Assembly (NCBI GenBank): GCA_013812565.1
Contig: JACCTF010000061.1
Coordinates: 1 to 5,374 of the forward strand
Source of the DNA: Pyrinomonadaceae bacterium
GTDB taxonomy: Bacteria; Acidobacteriota; Blastocatellia; Pyrinomonadales; Pyrinomonadaceae
Reading direction: 5' to 3'
DNA: 5,374 bases
The notes below the pieces were generated by a model. The model was not told the DNA's origin, did not search any database, and saw only the letters and a list, made by a program, of their open reading frames with translations. Of this stretch, positions 1 to 4,831 are shown one piece after another. Position numbers and translations under genes: made by a program. The stretch's first letter is position 1, and every line of letters begins with the position of its first letter.

Positions 1-474
1 ACTCGTTGTAAGAGAGAGAAGGGTGAGTGTTGTTGCCGAAGCTCTAAGAACCGCCGCACACCGCCGCAATCCTCCGGCGGCGCAGATCGTTTGCCGCCAA
101 TGCATAAGGGATAAGTCTTGCCCGGCTGAGATGGAAGGATCGCTTCGACGCGGATCAGGTGTTGCCAATGATCGCCGAAGTCGTACTCGTAAAGAAACAC
201 GCTCGCTCACGCGCAATCGGAAGTCAGCAAGTTTAATTGCGTGCGGATCATCCGTGAAAGCAATACCTCCGCTTCTGGACTGCCCGTATCGCTTGGCATG
301 AATGAGAAATTGATGGAGATGAACATCTGACCAGCCGAAAGAGATTTGGAGAACGTGGTGAAACTCGTCAACGGTCGTGTCGCTTCGCACCAACAGGCGT
401 CGCCAGATCAAAGGACTGATGCTGAGCAACATGACGCGGAATTGATAGACCACGGTCTCCGGCGGCTCCGACAT
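1..474 (-). pseudogene. pRiA4b ORF-3-like protein, frameshifted, 3' end beyond window
   Basis: Reading the minus strand from the ATG at 474 gives 92 residues that match my memory of the plasmid pRiA4b ORF-3-like family (PF07929): VYQFRV near the start, then ISPLIWRRLLVRSD, FGWSDVHLHQF and GGIAFTDDPH. After residue 92 (SER, codon 201-199) the family sequence continues only in another frame, from 197 down to 3: FLYEYDFGDHWQH, then ILPSQPGKTYPLCIGGKRS and APPEDCGG. One surplus base near 198 explains the switch. The unshifted frame stays open to the window edge but loses all family resemblance. The start is supported by GAGG five bases upstream of the ATG. The family's function is not established; members are common on plasmids and in accessory regions. 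The gene is divergent from the recombinase at 584. The family call is from recalled motifs; the frameshift is directly visible, but a sequencing error could cause it. Confidence 0.85.
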
Positions 475-502
475 CTTGACCTCGCTCGTCTCGCTACTGC
501 CA

Positions 503-516
503 ACACAGCATTGTGT
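503..516. repeat. short inverted repeat in the divergent intergenic region
   Basis: ACACA at 503-507 and TGTGT at 512-516 flank a four-base centre (GCAT). The repeat lies between two divergent genes, where an operator could sit. It is short enough to be chance. Confidence 0.3.
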
Positions 517-526
517 AATCGTAGTA

Positions 527-553
527 TTGTTAAGAGGGCAGTCATTCTATAAG
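527..553 (+). promoter_or_regulatory. candidate promoter for tyrosine recombinase 1
   Basis: TTGTTA at 527-532 and TATAAG at 548-553 resemble sigma-70 -35 and -10 boxes, but the spacer is only 15 bases. They lie about 30 bases before the recombinase start. ATTTCG (554-559) and CGAAAT (576-581) form a six-base inverted repeat just downstream, around the ribosome binding site, and could form a hairpin there. This is a weak prediction from base composition only. Confidence 0.3.
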
Positions 554-583
554 ATTTCGCAGAATTGCGGAAAGACGAAATAA

Positions 584-1342
584 ATGAGACGGCAGAAGAC
601 TAAACCAGCAGCTAAACAGAGCATAAAGCGCCATGATTTCGTCTCGCCAAACGAAAAGGCGAAATCACAGGTCGTGGCGCAGGTCGTTCGCCTCGCGCGC
701 AAGGAGCGACTCTCGTATGACGACTTCCTCTATGTTTGCCAACAGGCTCGCAAAAAGTTGGGGCTGCGAAAACCGAAGCGTGAACGGAAACTGCCGCAAC
801 TTTTGCCTGAGGCGGAATTGAAAAGGTTCTTTCGCGTACTTGGGCAATGCCACGATCTCCAGCACGAGATCATGCTCAAGTTACTCTTCTTGACAGCCGT
901 GCGGGTGAGTGAGGTAGTTCACATCAAAGTCGCGGACATTGATTTCGACCAATGTAAAATCTTCATCTCGGAAGGCAAGGGTCGCAAAGACCGATATATC
1001 TTGTTTCCAAAGAGCTTTCGCCTTGTCCTGCAAAGCCATCTGCGGGCTAATCCGAAGAACCGTCATCTTTTCGAGACGACACGCTACACCCCGTTCACCA
1101 CGAGGCGCGTGCAACAGATCGTTAAGCAGTACCGAGAAGAGGCTGGCATTACACAGCCGGTGCATCCACACCTGTTTCGCCATCAGATGATCACGTACCT
1201 GACGACCAAGGGACTATCCGATAGTCAGATTCAATTGATCTCCGGGCATGAGAGCAAGAAGAGTTTGGAGGTCTATCAGCACCTGTCGCTAAAGAATGTT
1301 GATGAGGCGTATCAGGAAGCGGTGAAATCTATCGAGGTCTAA
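584..1342 (+). CDS. tyrosine-type recombinase/integrase 1
   Basis: Predicted site-specific recombinase of the tyrosine (phage integrase/Xer) superfamily, 252 residues. It would cut and rejoin DNA through a covalent 3'-phosphotyrosine intermediate. The catalytic set is complete: R107 in TAVRVSE, K132 in the SEGKGRKD hairpin, H196 and R199 in HLFRH, H222 in SGH and the nucleophile Y231 in SLEVYQHLS. Residues 1-75 are basic and include a helical stretch around 28-60, probably a reduced core-binding domain; the catalytic domain begins near PQLLPEAEL at 71. ATG 584 is preceded by GGAAAG at 569-574 with a nine-base spacer, which supports this start. It shares only catalytic signatures with the second recombinase at 1710. 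Its target site cannot be identified here. Family call is firm; biological role (integration of an element, resolution or inversion) is unknown. Confidence 0.93.
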   Translation: MRRQKTKPAAKQSIKRHDFVSPNEKAKSQVVAQVVRLARKERLSYDDFLYVCQQARKKLGLRKPKRERKLPQLLPEAELKRFFRVLGQCHDLQHEIMLKLLFLTAVRVSEVVHIKVADIDFDQCKIFISEGKGRKDRYILFPKSFRLVLQSHLRANPKNRHLFETTRYTPFTTRRVQQIVKQYREEAGITQPVHPHLFRHQMITYLTTKGLSDSQIQLISGHESKKSLEVYQHLSLKNVDEAYQEAVKSIEV

Positions 1343-1349
1343 AGGTTCA

Positions 1350-1369
1350 TTTTGGGCGCTGCGCCAAAA
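1350..1369 (+). terminator. possible terminator hairpin after recombinase 1
   Basis: Eight bases after the stop codon, TTTT(G)GGCGC is followed by GCGCCAAAA, forming a GC-rich stem with one bulged G and a very tight loop. There is no immediate T-run; a T-rich stretch (ATTTTTGTTTTT) begins only about 15 bases later. It is a plausible but non-canonical terminator. Confidence 0.4.
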
Positions 1370-1416
1370 CAAATCCATACGTTATTTTTGTTTTTCCGGT
1401 CATGGGCACCAGCGCA

Positions 1417-1701
1417 ATGAAAACGATCACGGTCACGCTCTGGCTCAGAGTAGAGAACAACAGCTAGTTCGTGCGAGGCAAAAAGCGCGCCCGCGAAAAC
1501 ATCGAAAATTTTCACTTGCGTCGCTTCGGGGTGAAGAAACTGAACGAGTGTGAGTACGAATTGACGTTTTCCTACAGGGACGATGCCGACCTCGACCAGC
1601 AGATCTACGATTTACTTCAAGAAATCGAAATGGAAGCAGACCTGCGCTATTGTTTTACCGAAGCCGACGTAGTCGAGAAAGGCACAGACCGATCGTGGTG
1701 A
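1417..1701 (+). pseudogene. small conserved hypothetical protein with in-frame TAG
   Basis: From ATG 1417 the frame encodes MKTITVTLWLRVENNS, then TAG at 1465-1467, then FVRGKKRARENIENF and onward without further stops to TGA at 1699-1701. The full frame is 94 codons plus stop. I recognise the layout as a small conserved hypothetical family whose members read ...VENNSKFVRGKK... and end in (E)xGTDRSW; the usual residue at the stop position is probably lysine, so a single AAG to TAG change would explain the lesion. The second half is acidic (DDADLDQQIYDLLQEIEMEADLRYCFTEADV) and well preserved, including the terminal GTDRSW. Function is unknown. An in-frame ATG at 1402 would only add five residues. 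A GTG at 1471 could restart translation and give a 76-residue product, but its ribosome binding site is weak. The gene's end is coupled to recombinase 2. Confidence 0.75.
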
Positions 1702-1704
1702 GGA
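1698..1704 (+). promoter_or_regulatory. ribosome binding site of recombinase 2, overlapping upstream stop
   Basis: GTGAGGA overlaps the TGA stop (1699-1701) of the small upstream gene and lies five bases before the TTG at 1710. This spacing decides the TTG start and suggests translational coupling. The frame cannot be extended upstream because TGA occupies 1707-1709. Confidence 0.55.
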
Positions 1705-1709
1705 TTTGA

Positions 1710-2597
1710 TTGCTCTTGAGATCAACGGCGGATCATCTCCCCCGCTTTTTTTCGCTCTCGAACGGGCGTGACAGAGCAATCGCGCTTCAGTGGCAAGCGT
1801 TACGTTACGAACACACACAAGCGATCCGCGCGGTGCTTGCCGAAAGGTATGCGCCGGCGACGGCGAACAAGATGCTGGCAGCACTGCGTGGTGTGTTGCG
1901 TGAGGGCTGGCGGCTTGGTCAGATGGATGCGGCGGACTACCACCGTGCGATTGATCTGGTGGCGGTGAAAGGCACGACATTGCCGCGTGGACGTGGCTTA
2001 GCAGCGGGAGAGTTGCGGGCACTGTTCGTCGGGTGTGCGACCGATGACTGCATCAGCGGTAATCGCGACGCGGCACTGTTGGCAGTGCTCTACGGTGCGG
2101 GCCTGCGACGCAGCGAAGTGGTAGCGCTTGATGTGAATGACTATGATGTGGAAACGGGCGCATTGCGTGTGCGCTCCGGTAAAGGGCGCAAGGCGCGTGT
2201 GGCATATGCTACAGGTGGAGCGAAGGCAGCGCTTGAGGCATGGCTGATCGCACGAGCAAGTGCTCCTCGGCAGAAGATAACAGTGAGACCGGAAGGACGC
2301 GAGCCGTTGTTTTGTCCCGTCAACAAAGGTGGCAAACTTGCCCTGCGGCGAATGAGCGATCAAGCGGTGATGGGCATCGTTCGTAAGCGAGCACTCTCCT
2401 CCGGTGTGAAGTCATTCTCACCGCATGATCTACGGCGCTCGTTCATCTCCGATCTACTCGATGCCGGCGCGGACATCGCGACCGTGCAACACTTGGCTGG
2501 GCACGCGAACGTGCAGACGACGGCGCGTTATGATCGGCGCGGTGAGCGTACTAAACGTAAAGCAGCGGAGATGTTGCACGTCCCTTATGGCAAGTAA
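1710..2597 (+). CDS. tyrosine-type recombinase/integrase 2, N-terminally short
   Basis: Predicted tyrosine site-specific recombinase, 295 residues. All catalytic residues are present: R133 in GAGLRRSE, K158 in RSGKGRKA, H239 and R242 in SPHDLRRS, H265 in LAGHAN and nucleophile Y274 in TTARYDRRGE. The C-terminus KRKAAEMLHVPYGK matches a family I recall in Chloroflexota and other environmental bacteria. The core-binding domain is recognisable from about residue 24 (ALQWQALRYEHT, then YAPATANKMLAALRGVLREGWRLG). Recalled relatives carry some 25-40 more residues before this point, and residues 1-23 align poorly, so the gene appears to have lost or altered its 5' end. Translation probably begins at TTG 1710, with a good ribosome binding site. 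It follows the TAG-interrupted small gene by eight bases. The catalytic domain could still be active; loss of the first helix of the DNA clamp might impair binding. Confidence 0.88.
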   Translation: MLLRSTADHLPRFFSLSNGRDRAIALQWQALRYEHTQAIRAVLAERYAPATANKMLAALRGVLREGWRLGQMDAADYHRAIDLVAVKGTTLPRGRGLAAGELRALFVGCATDDCISGNRDAALLAVLYGAGLRRSEVVALDVNDYDVETGALRVRSGKGRKARVAYATGGAKAALEAWLIARASAPRQKITVRPEGREPLFCPVNKGGKLALRRMSDQAVMGIVRKRALSSGVKSFSPHDLRRSFISDLLDAGADIATVQHLAGHANVQTTARYDRRGERTKRKAAEMLHVPYGK

Positions 2598-2631
2598 ATC
2601 ATGTCATTAAGCTATGATACCGATCTACCAT

Positions 2632-2647
2632 CACAGTTATAACTGTG
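2632..2647. repeat. perfect 16-bp palindrome between convergent genes
   Basis: CACAGTTA at 2632-2639 is directly followed by its exact reverse complement TAACTGTG at 2640-2647. It begins 34 bases after the stop of recombinase 2 and about 100 bases before the end of the convergent HEPN gene. As RNA it could form CACAGT/ACTGTG around TATA followed by TTT, a weak terminator. It could equally be a protein-binding or recombination site. No other feature is seen in 2598-2746 except GC-rich sequence near 2720-2740. Confidence 0.6.
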
Positions 2648-2746
2648 TTTGATGAGCTAAGTAGCTGCTGCCACACGGCCGTACCTACTGACTGATGACT
2701 CTGATACGCAGCATCGCCGCAGGCGGGCGTGCACCCGTTCGACCTC

Positions 2747-3193
2747 CTAAGCTTTGAATGCCGGGTAGTTATCTGCAATCCATTCTTCAACTAAGTCTTG
2801 AAACTCTTGCGCTTTTTCGAGCAACTCATCTGCTTCCCCTTCGGTAACGACTTCTGCGTGATCGTAGTCGATGAAATTTCTCTTGCGGCGACACACCTCA
2901 AAATAATCAGCCAGTTTCTCGCTCGGCGCTCCGAGAGCCAGCTTGACCGCTTCAAATGTTTTCTGATGATGCCCAACTCCAGTCGCAATCCGGTAGCCGG
3001 CACACGCGATCGCCATCTTGGATAGCTGCAAGACCGCATTGTAAGCGGTGGCAAAGCGCCTGTCAGCAGAGAGACCGGTAATGGCGGCATCCTTCAGGTC
3101 GCGGCTGACGAGGTTACGTAACTCCTTGATCTCCGTGTCACTCGTCGTGTGCGCCTGAACTGTTCGGATTGCCAGCAAGTTTTTCCAACTCAT
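2747..3193 (-). CDS. HEPN domain protein, predicted toxin of HEPN/MNT pair
   Basis: An all-helical 148-residue protein. The segment YFEVCRRKRNFIDYDHA at residues 97-113 is the signature: HEPN proteins carry an arginine followed four to six residues later by histidine, here R105 and H112 (six between), next to the RN-x-x-DY arrangement I recall in HEPN partners of winged-HTH nucleotidyltransferases. GHHQKTFEAVKLAL at 74-87 also fits that group, possibly the SAV_6107-like HEPN type. Established HEPN toxins are ribonucleases silenced by their partner; that activity is inferred here. ATG 3193 has AAAGG seven bases upstream, so the start is well supported. The gene overlaps the end of the upstream nucleotidyltransferase gene by 56 bases in another frame, implying co-transcription and coupling. 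The catalytic histidine assignment is uncertain because H112 may not be the conserved one. Confidence 0.8.
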   Translation of the reverse strand: MSWKNLLAIRTVQAHTTSDTEIKELRNLVSRDLKDAAITGLSADRRFATAYNAVLQLSKMAIACAGYRIATGVGHHQKTFEAVKLALGAPSEKLADYFEVCRRKRNFIDYDHAEVVTEGEADELLEKAQEFQDLVEEWIADNYPAFKA

Positions 3194-3767
3194 GTTCGTC
3201 GCCTTTTAGAAAGATTTTCTCTTCCTTCAAGATACTCATCAGGAAGTGGTTCCCGAAACGCACCTTTTTTCTGAACTCCTGCGGGCTGTAACAAGTAGGA
3301 TTGAATTCGCGGTTGAATTTACGCTCTAATGTGCGAAGATCTGGTGACAGGTCAGAGAGACCAAGCGAGCCGATAACCATCAAATCAACGTCGCTCAGCG
3401 CATGTTCTTGAGACCTGGCGACCGATCCATAAATGAAGGCGCAACGAATGTGATCCTCGAACTGCGCCAGCGCGTCCTTCACTCCGGCTGTCACCCCAAG
3501 AGTCTTGATGACGAGGTTACGCAAGTCTGCAAAGATCGGTGAGTGGCTTTCTGCCTGGAAGTACAAACGCTTGCCATCCCGCTTCTGCCGCAGGAGTCCA
3601 CTTGCCACCAGCGATTCTAATTCCCTCTGCAAACTTGATGGAGAGGTTTCTAGCTCATTGGCGAGTTCACTGAGGAACCACCACCGTTCAGGCTGTCCAA
3701 AGGTGGCGGCGAGAACTCCTTGGCGGGTCTTGGGAAAGAGTACATCAATCGGAGCTTTCTTACGCAT
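3138..3767 (-). CDS. winged-HTH/minimal nucleotidyltransferase fusion, predicted antitoxin
   Basis: A 209-residue protein with two domains. Residues about 12-75 form a winged helix-turn-helix (FLSELANELETSPSSLQRELESLVASGLLRQ, with the wing KRDGKRLYFQA). Residues about 105-190 form a minimal nucleotidyltransferase domain of the pol-beta superfamily: FIYGSVARSQEHALSDVDLMV gives GS at 114-115 and DxD at 126 and 128. The usual third carboxylate region reads FNREFNPTCYSPQEF, with no obvious acidic equivalent. Such proteins neutralise HEPN toxins, in studied cases by nucleotidylating them; here that is inference. The wHTH suggests it also represses its own operon. ATG 3767 is chosen because the wHTH homology starts just after it and because the alternative TTG at 3788 lies inside the operator palindrome. 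The ribosome binding site is weak. It precedes and overlaps the HEPN gene. Confidence 0.87.
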   Translation of the reverse strand: MRKKAPIDVLFPKTRQGVLAATFGQPERWWFLSELANELETSPSSLQRELESLVASGLLRQKRDGKRLYFQAESHSPIFADLRNLVIKTLGVTAGVKDALAQFEDHIRCAFIYGSVARSQEHALSDVDLMVIGSLGLSDLSPDLRTLERKFNREFNPTCYSPQEFRKKVRFGNHFLMSILKEEKIFLKGDEHELEKLAGNPNSSGAHDE

Positions 3768-3798
3768 CTTGCGTATATGTTTACGCAAATCACGTAAA
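3760..3798. promoter_or_regulatory. operator-like cluster of half-sites over the MNT start codon
   Basis: On the plus strand four related half-sites follow one another: TTACGCA (3760-3766), TTGCGTA (3769-3775), TACGCAA (3782-3788) and CACGTAA (3791-3797). The middle two form a perfect seven-base inverted repeat with a six-base centre, and TTACG (3781-3785) with CGTAA (3793-3797) forms a second overlapping one. The first half-site overlaps the ATG (3765-3767). Binding by the operon's own wHTH would block transcription or translation initiation. The repeats are visible; the regulator is inferred. Confidence 0.6.
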
Positions 3799-3976
3799 AA
3801 CTCAATGTTAAATCGGGGGTTATACTCGGCCTTTAACGAAGATGGCTATTACTTGAAGTCTAGCTTTCAGCGAGCCGCATTATCATAAGCTAGGGACGAC
3901 TGAAAAAGAACTGCCGAATTGTGGGTAGTGTTGCGAAAATTAGTTTGAGGCGCGAAAGTTCTATGAGTGCTTTCCG

Positions 3977-4471
3977 CTATGCAGCGATCTGAAAGAGTGA
4001 AGCGACGAACTTCGCCTGCCCCAGCGCATCATCACTGCTCAATCTTTTGACTTGCCCCTTGTGTAACATGTGCATCGCTTCGACTCCTTGCAGCGTTCTT
4101 TCGGCAGTGTGGAATGAGCGGAAGCATTGTAAGGCGCGCACCTTCTTTTTAATGAATCGGTGATCTTGCTCGATGATGTTGTTCAAATACTTCACACGGC
4201 GAAGTGTATAGTCGTGGGGTAACACCTGCTCTTGCTGAGATTCACTAAAGGCATCAGGGTACGCGGCATTCTTGTCCACGTTGATCGAAAATGGAAGTCG
4301 TCGGTGATCCGCTCGCATCATCTTCCTAAAGAACCGTTTTGCTGCCAGTACGTCGCGCTTCGCGCTCAACATAAATTCAATCGTCTGTCCTTCTTTGTCC
4401 ACGGCGCGGTACAGATATTTACAAACTTTGCCGACTTTGATGTATGTCTCATCAACACGGTTCTGGTGCAA
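3977..4471 (-). pseudogene. IS6-family (IS26/IS240-like) transposase, 5'-truncated
   Basis: The frame encodes up to 164 residues from a TTG at 4471; recognisable homology starts at RVDETYIKV. It carries the catalytic triad of an IS6-family DDE transposase: D7 (VDETY), D66 (INVDKNAAYP) and E101 (NNIIEQDHR), with exactly 34 residues between the second D and E. Other family hallmarks are KYLYRAVDKEGQTIEFMLSAKRD, AAKRFFRK, RVKYLNNI and the end motif TLQGVEAMHMLHKGQ. Complete members have about 230 residues, with an N-terminal helix-turn-helix that is absent here. Upstream in frame there is only MRFSQYMAANFNL and a TGA before the TTG, and this stretch belongs to a different repeat-bounded segment. 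It is therefore unlikely to be a functional transposase. Confidence 0.88.
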
Positions 4472-4567
4472 ATAGGTTCACAAGTTGAAATTGGCTGCCA
4501 TATATTGTGAAAAGCGCATCGCAGCTTTCCTATATCTTGTATGCAGTTGAAATTTTGCACCAGAGCC
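4459..4567. mobile_element. 109-bp segment with IS6-like terminal inverted repeats (MITE-like)
   Basis: The left end at 4459-4472 reads GGTTCTGGTGCAAA on the plus strand. The right end at 4554-4567 reads GGCTCTGGTGCAAA on the minus strand. These match at 13 of 14 positions and both face outward like IS6-family terminal repeats. The interior has no gene but contains a ten-base direct repeat AGTTGAAATT at 4483-4492 and 4545-4554. The left end abuts the point where transposase homology stops (codon CGT at 4457-4459). It may be an internally deleted IS copy or a miniature element that replaced the transposase 5' end. No target duplication is visible. Confidence 0.55.
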
Positions 4568-4637
4568 CTGCAGAGCATAACGGCGAATTGTTGCCTTGGC
4601 CCTATTTCCCCCCCCTTGTTCTCTCGTTCGTGCTGGT

Positions 4638-4655
4638 AGAAGCAGTGTTGCTTCT
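4638..4655. repeat. perfect hairpin in intergenic region
   Basis: AGAAGCA (4638-4644) and TGCTTCT (4649-4655) form a seven-base perfect inverted repeat around GTGT. No T-run follows on either strand, so it is not a standard terminator. It lies in the gene-free stretch between the IS remnant and the ferritin-like gene. A run of eight C at 4608-4615 and a short ATCAC/GTGAT palindrome at 4688-4699 are nearby. Confidence 0.5.
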
Positions 4656-4714
4656 CTGAATCAAACCACATGACAGTAGGACACTCGATCACTTGTGATG
4701 TGACGGCCGCGAGA

Positions 4715-4771
4715 CAGTAAGCAGTTAGCAGCAGAAATCTTTTGACTGCCTCCTGCCTTCTGCCTACTTTC
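4715..4771. repeat. degenerate heptanucleotide repeats forming an imperfect inverted repeat
   Basis: On the plus strand three heptamers CAGTAAG, CAGTTAG and CAGCAGA (4715-4735) are followed after a short A/T-rich spacer by GACTGCC, TCCTGCC and TTCTGCC (4744-4764) and a partial TACTTTC. The second set, read on the minus strand, resembles the first (AGTAGGCAG versus AGTAAGCAG), so the whole could fold into a long imperfect hairpin. Similar NNCTGCC heptamer tracts are known as short tandemly repeated repetitive sequences in cyanobacteria and occur in other phyla. It lies about 60 bases downstream of the ferritin-like gene. Confidence 0.6.
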
Positions 4772-4806
4772 CCCTCCGGCCTCTGCGATGAAGTTTCTCA
4801 TTGTGT

Positions 4807-4826
4807 ACCACGGTTCCCCGCGTGGT
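4807..4826 (-). terminator. possible 3' hairpin of the ferritin-like gene
   Basis: Five bases beyond the stop codon of the ferritin-like gene, ACCACG and CGTGGT form a perfect six-base stem with an eight-base loop. No T-run follows in the direction of transcription, so termination activity is uncertain. Confidence 0.3.
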
Positions 4827-4831
4827 TCGAT

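Larger units (their letters stand above)
3923..4568 (-). mobile_element. IS6-family insertion sequence remnant
   Basis: The element contains a truncated IS6-type transposase gene on the minus strand. At the right, the minus-strand end from 4568 reads GGGCTCTGGTGCAAAATTTC, like IS6-family terminal repeats. At the left, 3923-3943 reads GGGTAGTGTTGCGAAAATTA, matching the right end at about 13 of 21 positions and lying 54 bases past the transposase stop, the expected distance. The total of about 646 bases is shorter than the roughly 800 of a typical IS6-family element. No eight-base target duplication is seen at these boundaries. The missing part is the 5' third of the transposase gene. The left boundary is less certain than the right. 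Confidence 0.7.

Noticed and set aside
23..552. Plus-strand open frames at 23-301 and 346-552
   Set aside because: They lie opposite the pRiA4b ORF-3-like sequence on the minus strand, show no family resemblance and have low-complexity, arginine-rich composition.
1612..2363. Minus-strand open frames opposite recombinase 2
   Set aside because: They are antisense shadows of a clearly coding gene with all catalytic motifs; their translations resemble no known protein.
2715..2745. GC-rich stretch with CGGG...CCCGTTCGACC, resembling the T arm of a tRNA
   Set aside because: No acceptor stem, anticodon arm or D arm can be fitted around it.
3505..3888. Plus-strand 127-codon open frame
   Set aside because: It is antisense to the wHTH-nucleotidyltransferase gene and its operator region; the translation has no recognisable motif.
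4608..4615. Run of eight C
   Set aside because: It is in a non-coding stretch; a homopolymer alone supports no function and may be a sequencing or slippage effect.
4366..4692. Minus-strand 108-codon open frame crossing the IS remnant boundary
   Set aside because: It crosses from intergenic sequence through the repeat-bounded segment into the transposase gene in the wrong frame, so it is not a plausible gene.
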